NCBI GenBank assembly: GCA_032622095.1
Contig: CP136064.1
Coordinates: forward strand, 174,042,310 to 174,106,309
DNA: 64,000 bases
DNA from: Siphonodentalium dalli
Lineage: Eukaryota; Mollusca; Scaphopoda; Gadilida; Siphonodentaliidae
Reading direction: 5' to 3'
Under the pieces are notes generated by a model that made no database searches, was not told the DNA's origin, and worked only from the letters and a program-made list of their open reading frames with translations. Position 1 is the first letter of the stretch, and each line of letters opens with the position of its first letter. Shown here in pieces: positions 12,426-24,292 of the stretch. Made by a program: the position numbers and the translations under genes.

Positions 12426-12835
12426 TCGTGCAAAAAGACACACAAGATATCCTAAACGTGCAAAAAGACACCCAACATCTACTAAACGTGCAAAAAGACA
12501 CCCATGATCTCCTAAATGTGCAAAGACACCCAGGATATCACAAAATGTCACCCAGCATCTCAAAATCTCATTAAAAAAAATTCGATTTCAAATTAGTAGC
12601 ATGTTAATTATTGTTCCAATAAATATTTGTGATTTTAGAGTGAAATTTCAAAGGAATTTGAATAGGTATTCCATCCATTGCACGTTGTGTTTAACTGTCG
12701 CAGACTAACTTTGAGATCCTGTGTGTCTTTTTGCACGATAGAGATATCCTGGGTGCATGTCTTTTTGTAAGTTTGAGAGATCCTGAGTGCATATATCTTT
12801 GCTGCACGTTTAAGAGATCATGTGTGTCTTTGCAT
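12426..12835. repeat. Foldback structure whose arms are 36-bp minisatellites
   Basis: The left arm (about 12426-12565) has four or five units of CGTGCAAAAAGACACMC followed by ARSATMTCCTAAA. The right arm (about 12710-12835) has the complement (GAGATCCTGTGTGTCTTTTTGCACG and variants) in three or four units. The spacer is about 145 bp and AT-rich. Transcription through it would give a long imperfect hairpin. No coding content. Confidence 0.8.
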
Positions 12836-12839
12836 GACA

Positions 12840-15265
12840 CCATGCGACAATGACCAACTCAGCTCTAGTATGGTGTCCATAATTAACTTATATTGTTGCG
12901 AGCAATCCTTATGTGTTTGTATATGCCTACTTATACTGTCGCTGATACTGGTGAAATGAGTCTCTAAAATTAATGTGGTAACAACCGAAACCAACATAGG
13001 CCATACGCGTGTGACCTTATCTGAAAGAGAGTATAGAAGAGAATGGTCGAATGACTTAATTTGAAGCAAACTCGATTGTGCTTTATTTGAACTAACAAGT
13101 TGCAAGTGATGCACTAAGAGTTTTAATTAAAATTCAAGACGAATTGATACGAAGTTATGGAATTCCGTGAGTCACAATTGAGTTGGTACTAATCTCCCGA
13201 CTGATGAAATATTGTAGAGTTAATTCTCGAAAACATCTCAATAATGAGCCACAATTACATACATATCTAAAGAACCCCGCTGCACGCACAATTTGTAGAC
13301 CTATACTTCCGAGTTTCCCGCCCCAACAGAAACCTGGTTATGGAATTCTTCGCTGAATAAACTAAAAAGTCAAACTTGCTACTAGTACATTCGTGTTCAA
13401 TGTCCGTACAAAAATATTTACTGAGTTGGCTCTATGATTTACCAGATGTGTTGGTAATATTAAAGACTTGATTATGTCGCAGGTGCTCGTAAAAATCCGA
13501 CGCTGTCAAAAGGTCGCCACGTAATAGCGGTCATCCTCAATATTTATACCAGTTTCCGTCATTTATGTGACCAAAGTGACAAAACCAACATTTTGATGAC
13601 ACTATTGATGTCCTAGCCATAGTCTGATTTGCTCTCAATTTTGAACAAGTCGCATGACACATTGATCATAGCGAAGGCTCCATTTGATATTTGGTGTAAC
13701 ATGGCTTCTAATAATTTACAAAGAACGAAATTAATTGGTGCCAAAAGGAACTTGAGAGCTGGCAATATTCACCGTTTAATCGTCCAACATATATACATGT
13801 ATAGGCCAGTACCAGTAATCTTTGTGGTCACAAATGCAATTTCGGAGGTAGTGCATTATGCTGCTCCAATATATACACAGAATGACAGATCCGTTCTGTG
13901 TCAATATTTGAACCCATGTTCAGACTGATATGCTTCCTAACTCTCGGCGTAAGGGCTTCCTTTTAAGGATATCCCCGTAGCCGATGTGGTTGGTCGCGGA
14001 TAGTTTCAGTTTATTCTGGTCGTCAATAATAGACATTACAGAATTGTATACGTAAATACAATATATATGGTCATTACAGGTATATATGTATGTGTATGAC
14101 ATAACATAGAAATGGGGTGGTCTATATTCGTTAACTACACTGTTTCAGTTCGACAGGCTGGTGGTAGTAAGCCTCAGGGGGACCTAAATTCACAGGTCGA
14201 CACGGGTTTTCAAACTTGATCTGACTAGAGGGACATCTCAATGTGCCATTCTGATCGATACATGGCCATTTCGACAAGAAATGAGAATTTGTTCGCTCTC
14301 ACTTAATTAAGCACACAATGCTATTATTAAGCAATGAACACTCATACTGAGTCCGTGTCTCCATAACTCTGATATACATATATAAACCGATAAGCTACAT
14401 GTACCACTCAGTCAATTTCGATCGCGTCATGTAGCACCATAGTGCACGTACCTGCATTTTGTCATAAAAGGCGCTCAGAAATATCCGAAGGGCTTGCTTT
14501 TACGCTTGCATTGATAATATAGATCATGTAAAAATATTATTTCTCGTGTGACGCTAACCATACTTGCAGACCAGTTTCGCCTACAAAAAAGATTAGTAAC
14601 AAGGATCAGAGCATGCTGCTGATTTCATGTTTACTAGGAATCCTTGTGTTGGTTACAAATTGCAATATGTCCCCAGAAGTCTCACAAAAGAAACAATGCT
14701 GTTATTGGAAAAAAATATCTGAACCAATGTTACGCTTTAGCTTTATACGGTGCAACCGGCTGGGTTTAAATCCGAACGCTCCCTTTCGAATTATAATTAA
14801 GACCATTTTGTGAGGCAACCATGGCGCCCATATGTTCGGCAAGTGGCAAAAATAAATATGTCTGTCTGTCTGTCTGAATTTTTCTGCAAGACCCTTGGAC
14901 TGATTTCAACCAAATTTGGTGTGGTGAATCGTGGTACCCTGGCGGATGTTATAACGGCGTTAGTTTTTTTTTCTTCAAAATTTTGATTAAAACAAATTTA
15001 ATTTAAAAATATGATAAAATAAAAAAAAGGACCGCTTCTGTCTATAGATCAAAATGTAAAGTGCGTAAAGCGCTTACGTGGGCCGCAGGCCCCTCCGACG
15101 CTGAATAAAGCCTCCCGAATGGAGCCTGTTTAAGCTTGTCTATATTCTTCAAGACTCGAAAACAATGTTTGGATAGTTGATTTGAGTCTTGACTCATATC
15201 CCTTTTAATAAGTATTGCCTATATAATATCACACGCCAAATAGTAATATCCTTTTTTAATTTCAG
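12840..15265. other. Unannotated DNA, nothing recognised
   Basis: No supported gene. Around 14860-14945 there is a CTGTCTGTCTGTCTG tract followed by GACTGATTTCAACCAAATTTGGTGTGG, resembling the edge of the TCCG-type tandem elements seen elsewhere in the window. Its other end was not found. Confidence 0.4.
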
Positions 15266-15346
15266 AAGAACGAGTTTAAGGAAACAATATGGTTGTCAAT
15301 TTAGAGGATGAAAAGGACGACAAGGTCGTTGAAGATGTTGAGAATA
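15266..15346 (+). CDS. Candidate small exon with a start codon, possibly 5' exon of MECOM/PRDM16
   Basis: A good acceptor (CTTTTTTAATTTCAG, ending 15265) and donor (AATA then GTAAGT at 15347) bound 81 bases. An ATG at 15289-15291 has A at -3 and G at +4, with an in-frame TAA at 15277 within the exon, so translation would begin here. It encodes an acidic 19-residue start, MVVNLEDEKDDKVVEDVEN, ending one base into a codon. That phase is compatible with splicing to the MECOM exon at 29957. No homology was recognised; it could instead belong to another transcript, or be chance. Confidence 0.4.
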
Positions 15347-15754
15347 GTAAGTCTTCACCTCCATTACTCATCTACATTATATTCGAAGTTATATGTGAAA
15401 TCAGATGAAAATGCCAAGTTCACTGCAAATATTCTTGACTCCGGTTGACCCAAAACAATTACCGATGACTATAAAATATATTTATAAATATATTCCTCAT
15501 TATCACATTTTGGTATTTGAAAAAAATGCTATATTTGGGAAGCTATGAATCAAATATCTTGATGCCTTCAACCATCGAACCTCGTCAAATCTCACATGTT
15601 CGCCGAATATTGGCGGACGATGTTGGGGTGTTCCGAATACGACGTCTTGTCGCAACGACCCCTGTTAACAGGCGATATGAACGATCTTTGTTTTTATTTT
15701 CTTCAGAACTCATGACAGAACGCTTATTGTTTTTTCTTTCTCACTTATAAGTTG
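15347..15754. other. Sequence after the candidate exon, nothing recognised
   Basis: Intron if the exon at 15266-15346 is real. No other exon was found in it. Confidence 0.35.
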
Positions 15755-16235
15755 TGTGCAGTACATGGTGGTATCACCAAGGTGTGGTCTTACTTTTTGT
15801 AAGTCCGTTTGTCCGTCACACTTTTGAGTACCTTCATGGGTGTAATCATCTCCTCCTACAGATTTCATCCCATTTAAAACTTCAGAATATTGTTTTTTCC
15901 CATATATTGAAGTTGTGCAACGTGTATATAGATGACGGAAAAAAATATTTTTTTGACGGAGTTATTAACCCTTTTCGAATTTTCTGTATGATGGTACCTT
16001 CATGGTGTAATCAACTCCTCCTACAGTTTTGATCGTAGATATTTGAAACGTCAGAGTATTGTTACCCACATATTGGAGATGTGCAATATGTATATAGATG
16101 GCGGAAAAAAAATTTGACGGAATTATTAACCCTTTCGACTTAGAACATTTCAACATTTTTTTAAATTTCTTTAACAAAGCGGCATCGACTTACCACGTTG
16201 TCGGGGACACTGTGGTCGGCTGACCTTTTATTTTT
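15755..16235 (+). mobile_element. Non-autonomous tandem-unit element, inverted partner of 56785-57510
   Basis: Two units of about 155 bp carry TACCTTCATGGTGTAATCA, CTCCTCCTACAG, a TTGAAAC/ACTTCAGA stretch, GTGCAACGTGTATATAGATG, GACGGAAAAAAATATTTTT and TATTAACCCTTTTCG. The right end reads GCGGCATCGACTTACCACG, then GTCGGGGACACTGTGGTCGG. The same order appears complemented at 56785-57510, so the two are family members in opposite orientation. Confidence 0.75.
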
Positions 16236-16239
16236 TCAC

Positions 16240-18774
16240 TTTTGAAGTTGTCGTTATCTTATATTATCTTGGGGACGTTTTTTAATATCCGGATTGCCTT
16301 GACGTTGCCGGTAGGGATAGATGCGTTGCAAGCAGCTATATATAGTGCAATATTGACCAATAGTGCACTCAGATCTGCATATTTCCTGCAGTGTATGCAG
16401 AATGAAAACTGCACACTGGTGTATTGCATATGCCAATTGTCGTGTGGATTGTTCATGGACTTGTGAAAAATGACATAATACACCCACATGGGGCCGATGT
16501 CATATACATGTACAATAGACATACATTACACACATGCACATCAATATAATAAACGTTAATGATAATTATTAACTTATTAAGTTTTATAAAATCTAATTAC
16601 TAGTTTACCATACGTTTTGGCTGCTTGTGTCGTATCGACTTAAAGTTTGTGATTACTTATACTCTGAGTTTAATAAACGCCGATCTGATTTCAAAGTTCT
16701 TCACATGAATTAGGTACGGCTCCATCCATGGTGACCCCGTCGCAAATCACAATCTGTACCCTTCACATTATTTGCGTTTGATAGATCTTACATAATTTGC
16801 ATATATAACAGGTTTATCCGATCTTTAGTAATTAATTAACCCAACTATTATACAGATTCTATGTCAATATATTTGGAGTACTTTCTTGGAGGACAAACCA
16901 TTTTATACCAATAGTTTAGACAAGTCATTCACAGACAAAATGAAAAGCATCTTTGAATTGACGTCATATCCGTTGAAGTCCCCAGTGCTCCAAACTGATT
17001 CACTGCCATCTCTATTCATCTATATCTTGCTAACGGTATGCGGACGTTTCGTGCACTTTTTTCTAATTAGTGCAGTCTGTAAAAATGCATTGGGGGTTTT
17101 CAGTAATTAATACCAAGTAAAGAAATTCCGATGATGAACATTTTTGTTGTTGATCAAAATTCTTAGGTGTCACCATAATGTGACGCTTCCGATCCTCAAA
17201 GGAAAGATTATAAACTTAGTTATGTTCGCTGACATATGTGCTGTGAAGAGAAAAGCTGGGATGTTTTATTGAATAGCGTTTAACAAAGGTTACCCCAGAT
17301 GACACCGGTAAAGCAGTAATCCGCGGCAATGGGAACGGATCAAAAGCTATTACAAACCCGGCTCCTTATTATACAAAATATGTCCGACCAACAAAGAAAT
17401 AATTCATTATGGGTATCTTATTAAAATATTAAGATAATTTCATGCTTTTACATTTAGCAGGTAAATTAGTAAAATTTTGCATGTGATTTCATTCGCAAAG
17501 GACTGACATGTTTTATTTTCTTTATACGGAAGACAGTGCGTTGAATGAAAGCACCAAAATCCCGGGCTCTCGCGACAATAGGTGTTCTCGGTCACCTCTG
17601 TCACTTTTGATTGGATTTCTAAAGGATAGCAAAGCTCGAGACAAGATAGGTCTACATCTCAACACACAAAACACTTGTACTAGTTAACTTATATTCAGCA
17701 TGACGGTCTTTACAACTCCTTTGATCATCTTTAATTTATAGATTTAATGCCTCCCATTGAAAAAAAATCGCAATGTCAAATTAATAAGAAGAATCACATA
17801 TTATGAGCATATACTGTCAAGCGCGTTTGACTATTGAAGAGCCACTATAATTATCACGACATAAAACAGAGAATTCACATTTCCAATTTTCATAGCGACC
17901 ATTAAAAGACAAGTGACGAACTACTGTAAAGTTTCTTATATTTGTGGCGCGTCTGTTTTCGTCACTCTTGACAGAAAATTTAGGGGCCGGCTTGACAGAC
18001 AATTCTATAGCTTCGCGCTTGTTCCGGTAAAGTTTAAATACATCGCGACGCATTTGGTCAAAATTATAACAATATTTAATTATTTTGAGTGCAAGTACGG
18101 TTTTTAGAACGCAAAATAAATTTAAATTATAGATACACCCATGATACGTCGCGAAAACCTACGTATCGTATGTATACAGGGTGACTCTTTAATTCGTTTT
18201 GTGAAGTTGTCACACTTGCGATTCGGCACCTCACATTGGTGTTATTTTTATTTGGGGAATTCCCCGGCTGGAGCCATACACTATAACTAGATGCTACTTT
18301 TCAACTTTGACCTCCGGGTTATATACCAATGGAGGATTCACAGCGAACAAGTGATTTCACTATGTATGTATAATCGAAGCAGCGAGATTTTCGCTTTGCA
18401 GATTAACCAAATTAAGCACAACGGGTATATACAATAATACAAAATTATCAATTAATGGGCCAATTGACGGACAGTTGACAGAGGCTTGACAAGTGATGGC
18501 CCTATGACACAACAAAAACTAACTGACTGAGTGACTGCATGTATCTTTAAATACAAACCGAAGAAATTGATACCCTATACGGTGTGTTGGTCATGACATC
18601 ACGGCTACTACTATACGGTTAGGACGTGTGCATAATTTGGTGACGAGGTGCGCATAATTTGGTGTAGTAATCGTATATAACTGTATATACGTGCTTTGCG
18701 AAACTTCCCGAGTACTCGTAGATCTAATTCGGGAAAGGGTGCACTGCTCACTACTTCGGTTGAGTTGTTCTGTC
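16240..18774. other. Unannotated DNA, nothing recognised
   Basis: No supported exon or bounded element. The open frames are short and lack motifs. Confidence 0.4.
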
Positions 18775-18828
18775 ACCCCCTTTGTTTTGTTTTTTTATTG
18801 TTTGCTTGTTTTGTGTTAATTTTATTTA

Positions 18829-19407
18829 ATGATTTTAATTTTACCGCCCTTTCATTTTTCTTTCGTTTTCTTCTATCTTATTCCCTCTATTTTAATATTA
18901 TTTTGTATGTCATGGAGCAGTCAATCAATTGGCCTTTTCGGTCGAAGTCGGAAATGTTCGATCACGCATTGCATGCTTGAAGAACATCATCATAAAAATC
19001 AGATGATACGAAAAACACAGCAACTGATTGTTTTGATTATCGATCTCATTTATAGATATAGATTGGAACCACATTCGGAAGTAGATTGGCCGATATACAG
19101 CAACGTTGGTCCAATCCGCCGTCCCCGATCACAATTTGGCTGGGTAACATTAGCGTGTCGATTGATTTTATCCGACAAAATAACCCACGTTTACATTAAA
19201 TCGCATATCCACGGGCTTTATCAAGATCAGATCAACTTAACGGCTATCATATTTATTTTACAAATTATTGCCGCAATTATTAATTTAATATTAGTTGTTT
19301 ACTTCAAAACTTTTCGCGGAGATTTCCGAAATGCGTCATCCATCGGTTATTGTAATCAAATAGACATAAACCCGGCCGTTCTGGTGATAAACGAAACACT
19401 TCAATAG
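18829..19407 (+). other. 192-codon open frame of unknown status
   Basis: This is the longest single open frame outside the zinc-finger exon and the LINEs. It opens in a T/C-rich tract (18775-18907), which makes the first 25-30 residues hydrophobic as a composition artefact. Near the end is a second hydrophobic stretch, LTAIIFILQIIAAIINLILV. The middle has no recognised domain. AT-rich sequence can give such a frame by chance, and no promoter or splice structure supports it. I record it without claiming a gene. Confidence 0.2.
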
Positions 19408-19409
19408 AA

Positions 19410-19804
19410 ACCGGCTCGACCTTTAATGAATTTAAAATCAACTGTCACGTTTTACGGGGTTGTTTGAGCCTTTGGTACTCCTCACGATCATTATGCTATC
19501 TTCGTGGTTTATGGGGTATTTTATGAGATACATTATGGGTAGTTTTGTAGCGGGAATCATCGAAATCATTCAGCGTGCAATTGTAATGGAGGAGCGTCCA
19601 CAACACACAAAAGCTTCCGAATAGCTGACATCTCAACCAAAAGGTGTTAAAGAAGAATATTTGCGGGAAAAATGAACCTAAATTCTAGCAACGGTTGAGT
19701 CGCACCCACTCTTAAAACAAGTGATGATTATAATCGATGAAATTATCCGAAAAGGTGCGAAGTTGAATTAATTTTAATTGCTCCTGTCATCTATACGGAT
19801 ATTA
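19410..19804. other. Unannotated DNA, nothing recognised
   Basis: No feature recognised in this stretch. Confidence 0.4.
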
Positions 19805-20380
19805 TTTTATTTTACTGTGTGGTCAGGGGGGGGGGGTGAAAAAAAAAATTCCGGCACGTATGCCGGGGTGGGTGGGTGGTCAAAGCCACCAACAAGCAAT
19901 TTTTTCCGCAACTAAAAAAAAATTCCTGCTTGTTTTTAGTGTTTTGGCAATGAGTTGGGCTTCAAACCCACTTTGAATGAGAGTAATAATGTAATTCTAA
20001 CTGTAAACTGACTGCAGGCAGTTATCGTGTTGTATTTTGTTGCAAATTTTGAAATCCAAGATGGCCACTGGCAGCCATGTTTTTTTGGCCGAATGACCTC
20101 AAAATGACTCATTCCTATTTACATGTCCATGTTAACATCCATGATAAATAGTATGCACAGAAATTCATATACAGCTGTTTACAGTGAATTCCCCCCCCCC
20201 GCAAATCTCTGTTTTAGTGTTAAAAGGGGGGGTGGGTGTCAAAAAATGGTCGGAAAAAACTGCCGAAAACGGAAAAAAATTTGGGGGTGGGGGTGGGTGG
20301 GTACAAAAAATTATCGAAAGGGAAAAAATGCCATACGTGCCTGAAATTTTTTCCGACCCCCCCCCCCCCCCCCCCCCTGG
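19805..20380 (+). mobile_element. Poly-G/poly-C-bounded repeat element, inverted partner of 35500-35775
   Basis: Contains a G10 run near 19827 and ends in a C20-class run at about 20357-20378. The 20100-20355 part (ATGTCCATGTTAACATCC, ACAGAAATTCATATACAGCTG, TTTTAGTGTTAAAAGGGGGG, GGTCGGAAAAAACTGCCG) is found complemented at 35500-35775. The 19827-19930 part, with TTTTTTCCGCAA, resembles 36975-37080. No coding frame is credible: the apparent frames read through homopolymers. Confidence 0.65.
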
Positions 20381-22212
20381 TGTGGTTAATTATTTTTAAG
20401 GATATAACTACAATAAGGGAATATTGGCATGAGTGCATATATATAGCACATTTATGCTATATGTGTAGATAAAGTATAAATTAGGTAAATAAGGTATGGA
20501 GTGCCCGTGAATTGAGTCCTTGTTAAACGCACTGCTTATGTTTTGGTTTATCATGCTACATGTAATTTATTATCCATTTGTTGACAATGAACAAGAGTAT
20601 AGCAGGGCCACGTGTTGATCGAAAGGGAGAACATGCTGTGGGGAATATTGGTCTGAGATGAGATGAACATATTCAATGAGATCCGTTGTCCGTGCAGTAA
20701 AGGCCAGATATGCTTGTCTATATAGCTCCATTGTCTGCACTATAGCAATTCCTCTTATCTATAGTAGCTCGGGTAAAAAAAAACCCGAATCCCCACCCAT
20801 CATATATGGCTCCCCGGAATACGGTCGGCATCAGCATGCCTAAGTAGCTTCTATACATTTGTATTACCATTTCTTTGCATAATTTCGTTCGATTATTTTA
20901 GCCCCCATCAGGTTACCCCAATAAGCGTTTGAATTATAAGTGACTGATTTGCCTACCTCAAGCGAATCGCGCAAAGTTTGAGAAAGGGGGATAACTCGTT
21001 GAGATAACCCAGTTGAGAAAGGGAAATTACTCATTGAAAATGGGAAGAACTTGTTGAGTAGGGGAACAGCTTATTCATTGTAAATATACGTGTTAATTGT
21101 TTTTTCTCTCTCACCTAACTGTAATCCATCAGTTCATTAATCTTCTCACCATGCATGGTTTTTCTTCCTCTTGCTTAGTCTTATCTTCCACTTCTCATTG
21201 ACCACTATATAAACTGTTATTTTCTGAGGAGATGGCTCTATATAAGCATCCGATGCTTGATGCTTATTGTCAAATCATCTTCCTTACATGCATGTGTCAT
21301 GTTTTTATAATTATATGTTTTTGAGAAGAAATAAATAGTGTTTAAACCAGAAGGGGGAACAACACTGTGAGAATTATAGGTCGATGACCGGTTTCCAATA
21401 TGCTCTATATGCTGCAAAGCTGGAGAACGGAGGCTCGGTTCTATATAAAAGCCACGACCCATACCGACGATCAACACCTAATTACTTACCCTTGACCTGG
21501 GGCCTTGTTTGGACTTGAAAACTCAACAAATGTGGTCCAAATTTTATTGGATTAGTTTAACAGCAAAATAATTTCCAATACCCTCGAATAAAATAGTCAT
21601 GTATCTGATAAACACAAATCGCCGGAAGACCATCAAGAAACACCTATATCTTTCGGTCCAGTGCATCAACTCTTCATAACTTTTCAACAACATCGATAAA
21701 AAATCATAATTATTTTCAGAAGATTAGATAATTGGGTCCAATGGGGCTATAAAACTGGACCAGAGAACGTTCAGTGTCAAAAGGGTAATTTGGAGAGCGA
21801 CTTTCAGTTTTCGAAATAAATTTAAATATCGTCATAAATGGTTCTGTCCACAAAAGCTGGTCGGTTCGGGAGCGGCGCGGACCTATCCGGACATTTAACA
21901 GCATTAATATCTTATTGTTAATTCCCCAACTGTCATTAAAAATATGTGACATAAAATTTTAAAATTATCTGTGTCATCAAAGGATAGTCGTTCAGTGTTC
22001 TGTGTCCCATGACGCCTGTCCGAAATATGGGAAGTTTATCTTCTATATCGTTCTATGTGCGAATAAATGGATATCAACAGGTGTGGAGTATAGTGACTTA
22101 TCTGTTCTGACATACATTTAAAATAGTTGCTTTTCGTTTTAGGAATAAAATGACTCATATATAGCGATGAATTTTCACGTTCAATACGCCCATGTACGTT
22201 TTAGCAATATGG
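20381..22212. other. Unannotated DNA, nothing recognised
   Basis: No supported feature. At 20985-21065 a short GTTGAGAAAGGGGAWAACTC-like unit repeats about three times. Confidence 0.35.
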
Positions 22213-22400
22213 ACGGAAAATGCATGCTCAGTTGATAATTTGTATTAGGACAACATAAGTCGTCCAGCGATCCCGAAGCTGGTTCCAATCCTGGTCGGCG
22301 CAGATTTGTGATCCGCGCAAAGGGGAAGCAATCTGATTCGTGACAAGTTTGTCAATTGTTTTCCGGGGGTCGGTGGTTTATACGTACAGTGGAGTATTTT
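22213..22400 (+). repeat. Possible tRNA-derived SINE remnant
   Basis: TGCTCAGTTGA at 22225-22235 resembles a pol III A box. GGTTCCAATCC at 22281-22291 matches the B box (GGTTCNANNCC). The spacing of about 55 bp fits a tRNA-like head. The cloverleaf itself is not preserved, so this is not called a tRNA gene. The 3' limit is arbitrary. Confidence 0.35.
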
Positions 22401-22691
22401 TCTTCGAGAAATTAATCATATGTGTGGTCTTCCCCCACCAATAGAACTGACGTCGTGAAATGAACTACTGGCTGAAACGACGATAAAACACAATTACCCC
22501 CCCCCCCAAATGACATGTATATTCTGCATACCAAAATAGCGCGATCTCGCTCTGGCGCACTGCATGTTGCTATGTTTTAGAAGTCCAGTCATCGCTAATA
22601 GTATATGCATGGACTTTAAAATTAGTATAAGGTTTTCTGTTGTTCCAAGTGAACATACATTCGACGTAAAATAGAACAATGTGCCCCACCT

Positions 22692-22787
22692 TTAACCCTT
22701 TCAGAGGAAGACTATACCATTCCAAATTACCAATGTATACTTGAATAACTGATGCCAGAATCCATTTAGTATAGAGAGGGCTAATTC
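22692..22787. repeat. Possible degraded fragment of the TTAA MITE family A
   Basis: Begins TTAACCCTTTCAGAGG and ends AATCCATTTAGTATAGAGAGG then GCTAA. The right end resembles the AATCCATTTAGTATACAG end of the copy at 1641-1874. The right TTAA is mutated. Confidence 0.4.
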
Positions 22788-23077
22788 TAGGTATATCGAG
22801 TGTCGAAGTTTTAATGACATTTGGTGTCAAGGAAGAAAGAAATAATCCATTCATGATGCCAAGTGTTGCTCTTCTCGTTAATTCTAAAATGTTCCAATGC
22901 CAAACAATGTTGAGCTGAGATACTGTATTATAGTGTTAAAACTATTTTATTCTCAAGAACTAGCACATATAAGACATAATATAAAGATAACAATTCAACA
23001 TGATTAGAGAACAGGATTTGGCAGTAAGCCAAAGGCTTATAGATTACCATTTCCTTGGTATATATATATATATACTA

Positions 23078-24163
23078 ACAGGTGACTCCGTCCGGGCTTG
23101 GACCTTGAATTGACCATTTTGAAGGTCAGGTCGGAGTCACTATTTGACCCGTCCAAAACACTCTCCGGACAAAATGATCCATAGGTATCAAATTTCGTCG
23201 AAATCCGTCCAGCAGTTTTCCCGGCCATAGCTAACAGACAAACAAACATATATTAGATCATGTGTGGGTACCCGTTTCAAGGTGAAGGTCACCTCGGGCG
23301 GAAAAACTGACCCGGTAAAAATCTCCCCCATTCCCAGGAACCCCTAAGTACGAACACAGACATATATAACACGCTCATGTCTGTACACAGACACAACACG
23401 CTCATGTCTGGACACATATACGCTCTTTATCAACGACACTGCGGATACGAACGCTCTTTAACTATCACGCGATTAACCCATGAATTCAAATTGCGGTGGC
23501 GGGGGATTGGAGAATGAGTGCTCTGACGTTCTCAGAAGCGGTGCGATGACACTCCATCTGGTATTTTACCCTTAGATAGGAAGTTTGGGCTCAATCTGGC
23601 CGGCAGTTTTCCCGGCCATAGCTAACAGACAAACAGACAAACAAACAGAAGTCCCAAAATATATATTAGACTAGCCGATGAGCCCGACGTTGTCCGGGCT
23701 ATTCAAAAACCAAATTTCAAGTCGATAGCTACACCTGTTTCCGAGATATGGTCTGCGCATGCGCGAAGCTGGCGTCGCACGGGCTCGGCGACCCGATAAA
23801 ATTCGTATCCGGGGCAAGATACATTCACATAGCAAATTTCAAGTCGATAGCTCCACCCGTTTCCGAGATCTCGTCTGCGCATGCGCGAAGTTGGTGTCGC
23901 ACGGGTTCGGCGACCCGATAAAATTCGTATCCGGGGCAAGATACATTCACATAGCAAATTTCAAGTCGATAGCTCCACCCGTTTCCGAGATCTCGTCTGC
24001 GCATGCGCCGCACGGGCTCGCCAATACGACAAGGTCGACCGCCTGGTCAAACTAAACACACGTACCAAGTTTCGTCCCGATCGGTCGAGAATCGTAGATT
24101 TGTATAAATGACAGACAAACATACATACAGACAAACAGAGGTCTTCAAAATATATATGAGATA
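23078..24163 (+). mobile_element. Composite non-autonomous element (copy 1), with 122-bp tandem units
   Basis: From left to right: CTAACAGGTGACTCCGTCC; GGTCAGGTCGGAGTCA; GACCCGTCCAAAACACT; TTCGTCGAAATCCGTCC; ACAGACAAACAAACA; TCAAGGTGAAGGTCACC; paired CGCTCTTT motifs (23421 and 23452); ACTAGCCGATGAGCCCGACG. Then come 122-bp tandem units (repeat starts 23711, 23833 and 23955), each with GCGCATGCGC, ending in GATCGGTCGAGAATCGTAG and an ATATATATGAGAT tail. The whole series recurs complemented and in the same order at 48467-49970. No coding sequence seen. Confidence 0.8.
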
Positions 24164-24248
24164 GATTGCATCATGGTTTGATTGCGTCTCAATTATGAAT
24201 TTCCTGTTCCACAAGCACCCGCAACTTATCCCGTGGCCAATTGATGTA

Positions 24249-24292
24249 TGCCCCCCCCCCACCCCCCCCCCCCACACACACACACACAATCA
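24249..24292. repeat. Poly-C run followed by (CA)n
   Basis: Long C runs broken by single bases, then ACACACACACACACA. Confidence 0.9.

Noticed and set aside
20184-20472. Gly/Pro/Lys-rich overlapping frames
   Set aside because: Homopolymer G/C runs keep all frames open; the sequence is a repeat element.
22213-22300. A tRNA gene
   Set aside because: Box B fits but acceptor and anticodon stems cannot be folded by eye; kept only as a possible SINE head.
23759-24111. Arg-rich frames of 60-98 codons here and at 48511-49115
   Set aside because: They read through the 122-bp tandem units in either strand; the same peptides repeat because the DNA repeats.
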